NCBI RefSeq assembly: GCF_001618425.1
Contig: NZ_BDCU01000054.1
Coordinates: 1 to 64,000, forward strand
Origin: Nocardia fusca NBRC 14340
GTDB lineage: Bacteria; Actinomycetota; Actinomycetes; Mycobacteriales; Mycobacteriaceae
Reading direction: 5' to 3'
Length of the DNA stretch: 64,000 bases
Under the pieces are notes generated by a model, which made no database searches, was not told the DNA's origin, and worked only from the letters and a program-made list of their open reading frames with translations. Position numbers and translations under genes: made by a program. Of this stretch, positions 35,049 to 43,451 are shown in pieces. Position 1 is the stretch's first letter, and every line of letters begins with the position of its first letter.

Positions 35049-36719
35049 ATGCCGACGAACCTGCCCGCACCCCGCGCGGCGCTGCGTTCGGTGACCGAAT
35101 CGCTGGCCGCGGTGAGTGTGCTGCGCCGGCGCGGAATGCTCGATCCGAAGCGCCCCGGCGAACTGCTCCGCACGGTCCGGGACGCGCGGATCCACGGGCC
35201 GTTCGTGACGGTGCTGCGGGCCGCCGCCCGGCGCGACGGCGCGGCCGAGGCCATCGTCGACGACCGTGGCACGCTCACCTTCGACCAGCTCGACGCGCAG
35301 TCCAATGCTCTCGCCCGCGGCCTCGCCGCGAACGGTATCGGCGCCGAATCCGTGGTGGCGGCCCTGTGCCGGGACCACCGCGGCATGGTGCTGGCCCTGC
35401 TGGGCGCGGGCAAACTGGGCGCCCGCGTCGTCCTGATGAACACCGGGTTCGCCGGGCCGCAGCTCGCCGATGTCGCCCGGCGCGAAAAGGTCGGCGCGCT
35501 ACTACTCGACGCCGAGTTCACCGGTCTGCTCGACGCGATCCCGGCGGAGACTCCACGTTTTCTCACCTGGGGCGAATCCGGCGACACCCCCACGATCGAC
35601 GCGTTGATCGCGGCACACTCCACCGCGGCGACGGCGCCGCCGCCGCATCCGGGCAGCACCGTGATCCTGACCAGCGGAACCACCGGGACGCCCAAAGGCG
35701 CTCCCCGGGACAAAGTTTCACCCCTGCAGTCGGCCCAGTTCCTCGATCGCATCCCGATCCCCCGCAACGACACGATGGTGATGGCCGCGCCGATCTTCCA
35801 CGGCACCGGACTCTCCCAGTTCGCCCTCGGCTGGGCCCTCGGCAACAGGATCGTCTTCCGGCAGGGCCGATTCGACCCGCGCGCGACACTCGCCGCCGTC
35901 GCCGCGCATCGCGCCGCGAGCCTGGTCGTGGTGCCGACGATGCTGCAGCGCATCATCGACCTCGGCCCCGAGGTGCTCGCCGGGTACGACACCTCCTCGC
36001 TGCGGGTCGTCTTCTCCGCCGGCTCCCCGGTCTCCCCGGATCTGAGCCGCCGCACCGCGGAAGCGTTCGGCGACGTGCTCTACAACCTGTACGCGTCCAC
36101 CGAGGTCGCCGTCGCGGCGGTGGCGACACCGCAGGATATGCGGGACGCGCCCGGTACGGTCGGCAAACCGCCCGTCGGCTGCCGCGTCGCCCTCTACGAC
36201 GAACAGCGCAACCGGATCACCGCGCCCGGGACCGTGGGCACCATCTTCGTGTCCAGCGGACTGAGTTTCGGCGGATACACCGACGGGCGGCACAAGGAGA
36301 TCGTCGACGGATTGCTCTCCAGCGGCGATGTCGGGCATTTCGACGCCGAGGGCCGGCTGTTCATCGACGGCCGCGACGACGACATGATCGTCTCCGGTGG
36401 CGAGAACGTCTTCCCGCTGGAGGTGGAGAACCTGCTCGTCGAGCGGCCCGACATCCTGGAAGCGGCGGTGGTCGGGGTACCCGATCGTGACTTCGGCACC
36501 CGGCTGCGGGCTTTCGTCGTTCCCGCCGCGGGGGCGACGGTGAGCGAGGCGGATATCCGGGAGTACGTCAAGGCGAATCTGGCGCGCCACAAAGTGCCGC
36601 GCGAGGTGATCTTCCTCGACGAACTCCCCCGCAATGCGACGGGAAAGCTGATGCGGCGCCGGTTGGTACCGGCCGACGAATCCGGGACGGCACAGTCCAC
36701 CGCGGGCAAACCGGACTGA
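35049..36719 (+). CDS. FadD-type fatty acyl-CoA/AMP ligase
   Basis: 556-aa adenylate-forming enzyme that activates a carboxylic acid with ATP and CoA. Motif A3 is ILTSGTTGTPKGAPR around S209. The core YASTEVAVAA and the hinge region DGRDDDMIVSGGENVFPLEVE are followed by the C-terminal LPRNATGKLMRRRL with the catalytic Lys. It looks like the long-chain FadD12-like group. The start is the ATG after CTGGAGGTGACCC. It converges on the acyltransferase gene, and an MpaB-family gene lies divergently upstream. Confidence 0.9.
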   Translation: MPTNLPAPRAALRSVTESLAAVSVLRRRGMLDPKRPGELLRTVRDARIHGPFVTVLRAAARRDGAAEAIVDDRGTLTFDQLDAQSNALARGLAANGIGAESVVAALCRDHRGMVLALLGAGKLGARVVLMNTGFAGPQLADVARREKVGALLLDAEFTGLLDAIPAETPRFLTWGESGDTPTIDALIAAHSTAATAPPPHPGSTVILTSGTTGTPKGAPRDKVSPLQSAQFLDRIPIPRNDTMVMAAPIFHGTGLSQFALGWALGNRIVFRQGRFDPRATLAAVAAHRAASLVVVPTMLQRIIDLGPEVLAGYDTSSLRVVFSAGSPVSPDLSRRTAEAFGDVLYNLYASTEVAVAAVATPQDMRDAPGTVGKPPVGCRVALYDEQRNRITAPGTVGTIFVSSGLSFGGYTDGRHKEIVDGLLSSGDVGHFDAEGRLFIDGRDDDMIVSGGENVFPLEVENLLVERPDILEAAVVGVPDRDFGTRLRAFVVPAAGATVSEADIREYVKANLARHKVPREVIFLDELPRNATGKLMRRRLVPADESGTAQSTAGKPD

Positions 36720-36744
36720 AGCCGCGCCGCGGGGAGCGTCGAAC

Positions 36745-37437
36745 TCAGGCCGCCAGGCCGTGGCCCGGACGACGGCGGGCGTATTCGTCGACGTACTGCT
36801 GGCCGGTCCGGGCGGCGAGGGTCCGCATCAGCGCGTCGGTCGCCCGCCGGGTCCCGTGCGGTCCGGCGGCCCGGTAGGCGGTCAGATCGAGCGGGGGCAG
36901 GATCTCCAGCCTCACCCGGCGCCGCCACCACCGACGCCCCGGGCCGGGGCCGGTGCCGGTGATCGCCACCGGGAGCAGCGGCACGCCGGTGGTCATCGCG
37001 ACCCGGACGGCGCCCGTGTGCCCGCGGTAGAGCCGGCCGTCCGGCGATCGGGTCCCTTCGGGATGGATACCCCAGACACCGCCGCGTTCGATGATGCCGA
37101 TCGCGGCGGTGAGCGCGGATGCGGCGCCGGGCCCGCCCCGGCGATCCACGCGGATCTGGCCGACACCCCGGAAGAACCATCGCTGGGCCAGGCCCACGGG
37201 GCCGGGGCGGTCGAAGTAATCGGATTTGGCCAGGAAGAACACCTGCCGGCGTAGCGCCCGGGTGAGGTAGAAGGAGTCCAGCACCGCCAGGTGGTTGGCG
37301 GCGACGATATAGGGCCCGCGCCGCGGAAGATGCTCGCGCCCTTTCACTTCCGGCCGGCCGAGCAGCCAGAGCGCGGGACCGATGAGGACATACCGGCACA
37401 GGCGATAGCAGAATGCGCTCCACAGAGACATAGACAT
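36745..37437 (-). CDS. 1-acyl-sn-glycerol-3-phosphate acyltransferase (PlsC family)
   Basis: 230-aa membrane-associated acyltransferase. Block I NHLAVLDSFYL (NHx4D), block III IHPEGTRSPDGRLYRGHTG and block IV VPLLPVAITGTG are intact. It acylates lysophosphatidic acid or a related lipid. A hydrophobic N-terminus (LWSAFCYRLCRYVLIGPALWLLG) anchors it. Two ATGs (37437 and 37431) precede it without any ribosome site, and the double palindrome overlaps the start, so the mRNA may be leaderless. It is divergent from a TetR gene. Confidence 0.88.
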   Translation of the reverse strand: MSMSLWSAFCYRLCRYVLIGPALWLLGRPEVKGREHLPRRGPYIVAANHLAVLDSFYLTRALRRQVFFLAKSDYFDRPGPVGLAQRWFFRGVGQIRVDRRGGPGAASALTAAIGIIERGGVWGIHPEGTRSPDGRLYRGHTGAVRVAMTTGVPLLPVAITGTGPGPGRRWWRRRVRLEILPPLDLTAYRAAGPHGTRRATDALMRTLAARTGQQYVDEYARRRPGHGLAA

Positions 37438-37465
37438 TGTCTACCCGGCGGGTAGACAATGTCTA
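37431..37465. promoter_or_regulatory. double palindromic TetR operator
   Basis: Perfect inverted repeat with 16-base arms around a 3-base centre. Each arm contains a 13-base palindrome TAGACA-T-TGTCTA (its complement on the right), so two identical sites face each other. It fills the whole space between the acyltransferase start and the TetR start at 37467, ending 1 base before it. Confidence 0.75.
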
Positions 37466-37466
37466 C

Positions 37467-38018
37467 ATGACTGCGAGCGGAACCCGGGACGCACTGGTCC
37501 AGGCCGGTGTCGACCTGCTGGAGGAAACCGGTTCGACCGAGATCGGCCTACGGGAGATCGCGCGACGGGCCGGCGTGTCGCACGGTGCGCCCCGGCGCTG
37601 GTTCCCGACCCACAAGGCACTGCTCGGGGCCATCGCCGAGGTCGGATTGCGCGATCTGGCGCGGACCCTCACCGAGGCCGGCGATACCGACGCCACCGCC
37701 GATATCGCGGAATGGGCGCGGGCCTACATCGAATTCGCCGGGACCCGGCCGGCGATGTTCACCCTGATCTTCCGGCACGATCTGCTCGAAGGCTCCGGCG
37801 CCGGTCTGCGCTCGGTGTCCAGACCCCTGTTCGACCGGCTGCTGAACCGGGTGCGTGCCATCCACCCGGTCCCCGACCCGCTCACCACAGCCACCGCGCT
37901 GTGGGTGGGCGTCCACGGTATCGCCGTCCTCTCCACCACCGGCGCGCTCACCCTGGCCGCTCCCGGCGTGGATACCGACGCACTGATCCAGCGGGTGGTG
38001 CGGGACACGCTCGGATGA
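37467..38018 (+). CDS. TetR-family regulator of the acyltransferase
   Basis: 183-aa repressor; the HTH (about 10-55) reads STEIGLREIARRAGVSHGAPRRWFPTHKALL. The C-terminal part matches TetR_C_33-like domains (FAGTRPAMFTLIFRHDLL). I prefer the ATG at 37467, because the in-frame ATG at 37437 would put the operator inside the gene. Neither start has a ribosome site. A 15-base-stem terminator follows 5 bases after the stop. Confidence 0.88.
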   Translation: MTASGTRDALVQAGVDLLEETGSTEIGLREIARRAGVSHGAPRRWFPTHKALLGAIAEVGLRDLARTLTEAGDTDATADIAEWARAYIEFAGTRPAMFTLIFRHDLLEGSGAGLRSVSRPLFDRLLNRVRAIHPVPDPLTTATALWVGVHGIAVLSTTGALTLAAPGVDTDALIQRVVRDTLG

Positions 38019-38023
38019 CCCAC

Positions 38024-38057
38024 CGCCGCGGCGGGATCCGGAGATCCCGCCGCGGCG
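38024..38057. terminator. strong bidirectional hairpin terminator
   Basis: Perfect 15-base stem (38024-38038 pairs with 38043-38057) with a CGGA tetraloop, between the convergent TetR and acetyltransferase genes. Confidence 0.8.
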
Positions 38058-38061
38058 ATCG

Positions 38062-38565
38062 TCATCGTCCGGAGGTCATCCGGAACTCGACACGCTCTCC
38101 GTCCGTGTGGACACGAGCGAAGCCCGCTTTTTCCAGCACCCGCACCGAAGCGGGATTGGCGAGTTCCACCGACGCCGACACGGTGTGCACCTGCGGTGCG
38201 GTGAAGGCGTACTCGGCCAGCGCCCGAGTGGCCTCGGTCGCGTACCCGCGTCCCCGGCGCGACGGCACGATGCCGTAACCGAGTTCGACGACACCGTCGG
38301 CCGGGGGCCAGAACAATCCGATGGATCCGACCGCCAGGCCGCTACCGCGTTCGGACACCATCCGGTGGCCGAAGCGATCCAGCCATTCCGGCCGGGCGGC
38401 GAGGGCCTCCACTATTTCCCGGTCACCGGCGGCCGGGAAATCGACGGCCCAGGACGGCTGCCGGACACCGGTTCGCACGGCGGCGAGGTCGTCCGGGGTC
38501 CAGAGACGGAGAATCAGGCGGGTGGTACCGATATCGGTGGGTTCGGTGTGAAAAGAAATGGACAC
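38062..38565 (-). CDS. GNAT-family N-acetyltransferase (RimJ/RimL type)
   Basis: 167-aa acetyl-CoA-dependent acyltransferase. The N-terminal TTRLILRLWTPDDLAAVRTG is followed by VELGYGIVPSRRGRGYATEATRALAEYAF, with the acetyl-CoA loop RRGRGYA, and NPASVRVLEKAGF. It probably acetylates a protein N-terminus or an amino group on a small molecule. A 19-codon open frame with a strong ribosome site lies 39 bases upstream and may regulate it. Confidence 0.87.
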   Translation of the reverse strand: MSISFHTEPTDIGTTRLILRLWTPDDLAAVRTGVRQPSWAVDFPAAGDREIVEALAARPEWLDRFGHRMVSERGSGLAVGSIGLFWPPADGVVELGYGIVPSRRGRGYATEATRALAEYAFTAPQVHTVSASVELANPASVRVLEKAGFARVHTDGERVEFRMTSGR

Positions 38566-38604
38566 GACAACTCCAGATCGTGGAAAGCGATCCGGTCGCG
38601 CGAG

Positions 38605-38664
38605 TCAGTGGTGCGCGACCCGGATGAGGGCAGGCTGAAACAGGCCTGGGCGGGCCATATTCAT
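38605..38664 (-). CDS. possible leader peptide, 19 aa
   Basis: MNMARPGLFQPALIRVAHH, preceded by GGATGAGGAGGTCG, one of the best ribosome sites in the window. It ends in two His codons and TGA, 39 bases before the acetyltransferase start. Codons are GC-biased and the peptide is basic. Such short upstream frames can act in translational or attenuation control, but no attenuator hairpin is obvious. Function is inference. Confidence 0.4.
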   Translation of the reverse strand: MNMARPGLFQPALIRVAHH

Positions 38665-38808
38665 CGACCTCCTCATCCGCCGAGCACGATTCGGTTGCCG
38701 ACACTAACCGGGCCCCCACGTGACGGCAAGTCCGGGTACGACGCAGCGCAGCGGCCGCGTGGCGCGGCGAGGCCACGTGGTGACGGTCACCGAGAACTGT
38801 CGGATCTG

Positions 38809-38922
38809 TCAGATCGGCGAGTCGGGTGCCGAATACTTCGCGCGGAGTTCGGTTTTGAGGACCTTCCCGCTGGCGTTGCGCGGTAGGTCGGCGACCACCG
38901 CGCTCCGCGATACGCCGGTCAC
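38809..38922 (-). pseudogene. remnant of an acyl-CoA ligase C-terminus
   Basis: The minus strand reads SRSAVVADLPRNASGKVLKT then ELRAKYSAP to a stop at 38809. This is the hallmark C-terminal end (A10 motif, P-R-N-x-S-G-K) of an AMP-forming ligase. The rest of the gene is gone: upstream codons do not match the family. It is a deletion relic. Confidence 0.7.
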
Positions 38923-38966
38923 GTCGCACCCGGCCCGCATTCGCCATACCCTCCCGAACCCCTCGT

Positions 38967-39587
38967 TCAGGCCGACCCGGCCCGATCCCCCACCGATATC
39001 CGGCCGGTGACCAGCAGCAGTATTTCGGCGATCGGCGCGGCCACGGGAGCGCCTGTCCCGGCCGACCACTCCGTATCCGTCGCGATCAGGCGGTGACCGG
39101 CCAGTACGCGCTGCGCACGGAACGGCCGTCCCATCCGCCACACCCGCTCGACCGACCACCGCGCCGCGTCCACCGGCATCTCACGCCGCATACCGAGCGG
39201 TACCGCGATGTCCTGCCCGTGTACCAGCAGATCCATCAGCCGATCGAGGGCTGTGGTGCCCAATGGGGTGTGGCGTAGCTCGATCGCGGCGCGCAGTTCG
39301 GCGAGGAGGGCCTCGGGCGAGCGGCCGTTCGCATAGCGGACGGCGGTCGCGAAGCTCATCCGGTCGAGATCGCCGCGGGCGCGCAGCAGTTCCCACAGGA
39401 TTTCGCCGGCTCCGGCGCGTGAGGTGAGCAGGATATGGGCGACGACGTCGCGGATCCGCCACCCGGCACACCACGATTGCCGGTCCCACTGCTGTTCGGT
39501 CAGCCCGTCCAGCAGCACCGCCAGACCCCTGCGTTCGGCAGCGACGGCCGCCCAGACCTGTTCGGCGGAAACGATCTCGGTGCTCAC
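38967..39587 (-). CDS. maleylpyruvate isomerase-family (DinB-like, mycothiol-dependent) protein
   Basis: 206-aa protein of the MDMPI/DinB fold. SAEQVWAAVAAERRGLAVLLDGLTEQQWDRQSWCAGWRIRDVVAHI carries the first metal His, and later RLMDLLVHGQDIAVPLG the second His region. The family uses mycothiol as a cofactor for isomerisation or conjugation; the substrate here is unknown. It is divergent from a MerR gene with a 16-base dyad between, so probably MerR-controlled. Confidence 0.83.
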   Translation of the reverse strand: MSTEIVSAEQVWAAVAAERRGLAVLLDGLTEQQWDRQSWCAGWRIRDVVAHILLTSRAGAGEILWELLRARGDLDRMSFATAVRYANGRSPEALLAELRAAIELRHTPLGTTALDRLMDLLVHGQDIAVPLGMRREMPVDAARWSVERVWRMGRPFRAQRVLAGHRLIATDTEWSAGTGAPVAAPIAEILLLVTGRISVGDRAGSA

Positions 39588-39632
39588 TGTCCTACTTCCT
39601 CCTGTGCTCGATGACCTCCGCTACGGTAGGAA

Positions 39633-39648
39633 CTCCACCCGGGTGGAG
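39633..39648. promoter_or_regulatory. MerR-type operator
   Basis: Perfect dyad CTCCACCC-GGGTGGAG, flanked by GGAA and TTCC that extend the symmetry with one offset base. It lies between the divergent MDMPI-like and MerR genes (46 and 13 bases from their starts). Confidence 0.7.
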
Positions 39649-39660
39649 GTTCCAGTAGAA

Positions 39661-40587
39661 GTGACCCACATCACAGACTTGCGTGCTGCGGTGAGCATCG
39701 GAGAAGCGTCACGGCGCACCGGTATCCCCGTCCGGACCATCCGCTTCTACTGCGACGAGGAGCTCCTGCGGGTACACCGCACCAGCAGCGGCCATCGGGT
39801 GTTCACCGGCGAAGCCCTCACCCGGTTGACGGCGATCCGGCGGTTGCGCGCTGTCGGACTCGGCCTGCCCGTGATCGCCGCGATACTCGCCGACGAGGAC
39901 GCCACCCGCGGCGCCGTGGCCACCGAGCGGCGGGCGGTGGAAGCCGAGCTCGACGCGCTGTCGTGGCGGCACGCGGTGCTGCTCGCTCTCGAGGGGACCC
40001 GCGAGGAGGACCGTGCGGTGACGCTCGCGCGGCTTGCCGGGGTGGCCGAACGCGGCGCGGCGCGCGATGTCCTCGTCGGATTCTGGCGTCGCGTCCTGGC
40101 CGCGATGCCGGCGGGGCTCTTCGACGAGTTCGTGGCGATGGATATTCCGGCGGTGCCGGCGACGCCCACCCCCGGCCATGTTCTCGCGGTCGCCGAGCTG
40201 GCGGAATTGGCGCGGAGCCCGGATCTCGGGCGGGAGATATCCCGTGAGCTGTGGCTGTCCGACCGGGGGTCGATCCGCGACGAGCGGGCCCTGATCGCCG
40301 AGCTGGCGCCCGCGCACACCGGCGCCGCGCAGCGTCTGCTCACCGGCGCCGACCCCGGTCCCGGCCCGGAACTCGACCTGTTCGTCGCCGCGCACGCTGC
40401 GGCCCGGGGCCGCCGGGACACCCCGGCCTTCCGCCGCCGGTTGGCGGCCGGTGCGACCGGCCATCCCGCGGTCACCCGGTACTGGGCACTGACCGCCCGG
40501 GCACTCGGCACCCCACACACCACCGGCGCCACCCAGGAGTGGCTGCACACCGCTCTCGACCGGTCGCTGGAGCCGCGCGGCGGATGA
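39661..40587 (+). CDS. MerR-family regulator
   Basis: About 308-aa regulator; the winged helix is SIGEASRRTGIPVRTIRFYCDEELL, then HRVFTGEALTRLTAIRRLRAVGLGL. The large C-terminal domain (about 100-300) is helical and Arg/Ala-rich, with no recognised effector family. I start at the GTG at 39661; a GTG at 39691 is an alternative. A longer frame from 39424 runs through the operator and the divergent gene. It probably activates the MDMPI-like gene. Confidence 0.85.
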   Translation: MTHITDLRAAVSIGEASRRTGIPVRTIRFYCDEELLRVHRTSSGHRVFTGEALTRLTAIRRLRAVGLGLPVIAAILADEDATRGAVATERRAVEAELDALSWRHAVLLALEGTREEDRAVTLARLAGVAERGAARDVLVGFWRRVLAAMPAGLFDEFVAMDIPAVPATPTPGHVLAVAELAELARSPDLGREISRELWLSDRGSIRDERALIAELAPAHTGAAQRLLTGADPGPGPELDLFVAAHAAARGRRDTPAFRRRLAAGATGHPAVTRYWALTARALGTPHTTGATQEWLHTALDRSLEPRGG

Positions 40588-40639
40588 CCGGATCCGACCC
40601 GCCGCCGCCGTAGGGTGCGGTGGTCCCGGGCCGACAGCA

Positions 40640-40674
40640 CTGCGCCGCACGAACCGGTGGTTCGTGCGGCGCAG
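40640..40674. terminator. strong bidirectional hairpin terminator
   Basis: Perfect 16-base stem (40640-40655 with 40659-40674) and a 3-base loop between the convergent MerR and SRPBCC genes. It ends 14 bases from the SRPBCC stop. Confidence 0.8.
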
Positions 40675-40688
40675 GAGGTGCAGAGCGG

Positions 40689-41150
40689 TCAGTTACCCGG
40701 ACGCGGAACGTCCCCGCGCCAGGCCCCGGTCTCCTGAGGCCGGGATTCGATGAACTTTTTGAACCGTTCCAGATCGCCCTTGACCCGGCGATCCAGCAGG
40801 CCGGCCTTGTCGGCAACGTTCTCGGCGAGTCCCTCCGGATCGATATCCATCTGAGTGATCACCCGGGTGGTCGAATCATCGATACGGTGGAAGGTCACCA
40901 CACCGGCGTGCTCCGGACCGCTGACCGAGCGCCAGGCGACCCGCTCCTCCGGATGCTGCTCGGTGATGGTGGCATCGAATTCACGATCGACGGGGCCGAT
41001 CTTGATCTTCCAATGCGTGTGCGTGTCGTCGATCTGGTCGACTCGTTCGACGCCTTCCATGAAGTTCGGAAACGACTCGAACTGCGTCCACTGGTTGTAC
41101 GCGGTGCGGATCGGCACCTTGACCTCGGTAGACGCGGTGACAGTGCTCAT
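40689..41150 (-). CDS. SRPBCC-family (polyketide cyclase-like) protein
   Basis: 153-aa protein of the START/Bet v1-like fold. The N-terminus STVTASTEVKVPIRTAYNQWTQFESFPNFMEGVERV and the segment THTHWKIKIGPVDREFDATITEQHPEERVAWRSVSG are typical of the cyclase/dehydrase subgroup that binds hydrophobic ligands. The C-terminal helix is charged. The ATG at 41150 follows GAGGGAGGTTGTTGTCCT. Role unknown; it is often linked to membrane or stress adaptation. Confidence 0.85.
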   Translation of the reverse strand: MSTVTASTEVKVPIRTAYNQWTQFESFPNFMEGVERVDQIDDTHTHWKIKIGPVDREFDATITEQHPEERVAWRSVSGPEHAGVVTFHRIDDSTTRVITQMDIDPEGLAENVADKAGLLDRRVKGDLERFKKFIESRPQETGAWRGDVPRPGN

Positions 41151-41360
41151 AGGACAACAACCTCCCTCGGGTCCGGTGGCCGGTGCCGCGGTCGTTCGGC
41201 GGCACCGGACGGCCGGACAGTCGGCTTCGGTACGTCGAGCGGCTACCCCGGGCCCGGAGGCACAAACCCCGCGATCGAAGATCGAGTCCGCGGATTGGGC
41301 GAGCGGATTCGGGGAAGCCCGGGTTCGACAGGTACACAAACTCTTTCGAGGAGGTGGACC

Positions 41361-41507
41361 GTGAGCACCGTCGCCACGACACACAGGAACCGTCGACCGG
41401 CCGCCATGATGACGACCCGGTTCGGACGTCCGGGGTCCGCGCGCTCACTGCTGATCGCCTGGATGACCCTCATGGCCTTCGTCAGCCTGGCGCTTGCCCT
41501 GCTCTGA
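41361..41507 (+). CDS. 48-aa single-pass membrane peptide
   Basis: GTG start with GAGGAGG 7 bases upstream. The first 28 residues are basic and Thr/Arg-rich (STVATTHRNRRPAAMMTTRF). Residues about 30-48 form one hydrophobic helix (LLIAWMTLMAFVSLALALL). No family is recognised. It is divergent from the SRPBCC gene and ends in a hairpin next to the polysaccharide locus. Confidence 0.6.
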   Translation: MSTVATTHRNRRPAAMMTTRFGRPGSARSLLIAWMTLMAFVSLALALL

Positions 41508-41537
41508 CCGCTCGCCGGCACCCGCGGCCGGGGTCAG
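41504..41537. terminator. imperfect hairpin between convergent genes
   Basis: CTGACC / GGTCAG outer arms with an inner CCGGC / GCCGG pair, spanning the stop codons of the small membrane peptide and the sugar transferase. Confidence 0.4.
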
Positions 41538-43024
41538 TAGGCGCCGTCGCCCCTGGCGACCGCCCGCAGGGTGCGGGCGATGATCCGCAGGTCCAGCAGC
41601 ATGGACCAATTCTCCACATAGGAGATGTCCAGTTCCACCGATTCCTCGGGGGAAAGGTCCGAGCGGCCGCTGACCTGCCACAGTCCGGTGATCCCGGGCC
41701 GTACCAGCAACCGCCGGCGCATCACGCCATCGTAGGAATGAACCTCGCGGCGGACCTGCGGGCGCGGTCCGACGACGCTCATATCACGGAACAGCACATT
41801 GAAGAACTGCGGCAGCTCGTCGAGGCTGTACCGGCGCAGGAACCGGCCCACCGGGGTCACCCGTGGATCGTCCTTGAGTTTGAAGAACAGCGGGTTGCCG
41901 CCGTGGGCGCTGATCAGTGAGGCGGCTTCCCGGTCGGCCCGCACGTACATACTGCGGAACTTGATCATCCGGAACGGCTTACCGTCCATCCCGATGCGCT
42001 CCGAGAGGTAGAAGACCGGCCCGGCGCTGGTGAACTTGACGGCGGCGGCCAGTACCAGCAGTACCGGCGCGATCGCGGTGAGGACCAGGGCGGAGAAGCA
42101 CAGATCGAACACCGCCTTGCCGAACGAGAGCGCCCGATCGTACTGGGGCCGTTCGATGTGCAGCATCGGGATACCCGCCAGCACCTGGCTGGACATCCGG
42201 GTACCGGAGATGTCCATGATGCCGGGCGCGATGATGAGTTCGGTGCCGAACGCGTCGAGATCCCAGGCCAGCCGGCGGATATCGCGCGGGCCCAGCCGGT
42301 CGGTGGCCGTGACGACCACGGTATCGGCGCCGCTGCGGCGGACCGCGCTGCGCACCGACCGGTCGTTGCCGACGATCGGGATATCGCGCTGCCCCACGCG
42401 CAGGGCGGTGGGTTCGTCGAGCGCGTCCCCGGTGGGGGTGCAGACCCCGACGACGTGATAGCCGTGCATCTCCTGCGCGGACAGCGCCGTCGCGACGGCA
42501 CGGGCGGCGTCCGGACTGCCGACGACCAGGACCGAGCGGCGATAGCGGCCCAGCGCCCGGCGTCGCGCTGCGTGCGCACGCCACAGCGCCCGGGTCGACA
42601 TCAGGCCGAGCAGACCGAGCGGGAGCGCGATCACCAGGTGGGCGTGCGCGATGTCGACGCGCAGGATCAGCGAAACGATCGCGATCGTGCCGAACAGTTG
42701 GAGAGTGGCCGAGAACAGTCGGCGGTATTCGTCGGCGCCGGCGCCCACGGTATGCGGGGAACGGGAGCCATTCCAGCCCAGCAGAATCGACCATCCGGCC
42801 GCGATGCCGAGCGTGAGCGCGGTGGTACGGGGCTCGAATTCCCAGCCCAGGGAGTGCCCGGGCGCGATGCTGAACAGTTGCGCGCACAGAGCCGCCGCGG
42901 TGACCACCGCGATATCGGTCCGGGCGAGTCGGCGGACATATCCAGCCCGCCAGGAGTCCCGGTCACCGGGATTCGGCAGGTGCAAATCGACCGCGCCACC
43001 GACCACACGGAGATCCAGAACCAT
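41534..43024 (-). CDS. exopolysaccharide phosphoglycosyltransferase (WcaJ/ExoY type)
   Basis: 496-aa membrane enzyme that starts polysaccharide assembly by moving a sugar phosphate from a nucleotide sugar to undecaprenyl phosphate. It has four N-terminal helices (about 25-125), a Rossmann-like middle domain (RRSVLVVGSPDAARAVATAL) and a C-terminal bacterial sugar transferase domain. That last domain carries IKFRSMYVRAD, LRRYSLDELPQFFNVL, MSVVGPRPQ and RPGITGLWQVSGRSDL. The start at 43024 (MVLDLRVVGG) is chosen because upstream codons look non-coding. It is divergent from the rest of the locus. Confidence 0.92.
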   Translation of the reverse strand: MVLDLRVVGGAVDLHLPNPGDRDSWRAGYVRRLARTDIAVVTAAALCAQLFSIAPGHSLGWEFEPRTTALTLGIAAGWSILLGWNGSRSPHTVGAGADEYRRLFSATLQLFGTIAIVSLILRVDIAHAHLVIALPLGLLGLMSTRALWRAHAARRRALGRYRRSVLVVGSPDAARAVATALSAQEMHGYHVVGVCTPTGDALDEPTALRVGQRDIPIVGNDRSVRSAVRRSGADTVVVTATDRLGPRDIRRLAWDLDAFGTELIIAPGIMDISGTRMSSQVLAGIPMLHIERPQYDRALSFGKAVFDLCFSALVLTAIAPVLLVLAAAVKFTSAGPVFYLSERIGMDGKPFRMIKFRSMYVRADREAASLISAHGGNPLFFKLKDDPRVTPVGRFLRRYSLDELPQFFNVLFRDMSVVGPRPQVRREVHSYDGVMRRRLLVRPGITGLWQVSGRSDLSPEESVELDISYVENWSMLLDLRIIARTLRAVARGDGAY

Positions 43025-43451
43025 GAAACGTACCCGCTTGAACTTCGAACGACCGTGCCTCGGCTGTCGTGCGCGACAGCAGATCACACGCTTTTTCCAG
43101 GAGGCCCGTCCTTCATAACAGGAAGGCCGGGCCGATCTTGTTGCAGAAGTATTGCCCCCATCGACGCCGGACACAAGTGCTGGAATCGGAATTCCCACCC
43201 ATGACGGTTCCGGATCGGCGCCGAATACCGGGAAAGAGCCCATTTCGGTTGTCCACCATCGTTATCCGGAGACCGATCGTTACATGGTTTGCTGAACATA
43301 TGCCATAGGTCACTTCTGCGCAAAAGTCCACTCGAACCGTGTCGCAGATGCGCCGGATTGGTGCTATTTTTTCCGTCGATCGGCAGAGAGAAGATGCTTC
43401 TCGGGGCTGCGGGGCGCCGCCGATGTACGTGACCGTTCGAGTGGAGCCCGA
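43025..43451. other. divergent promoter region of the polysaccharide locus
   Basis: About 430 bases between the phosphoglycosyltransferase and C-methyltransferase genes, noticeably richer in A+T around 43100-43380 than the genes. It must hold promoters for both directions. I saw no long palindrome or clear -10/-35 pair. Confidence 0.5.
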
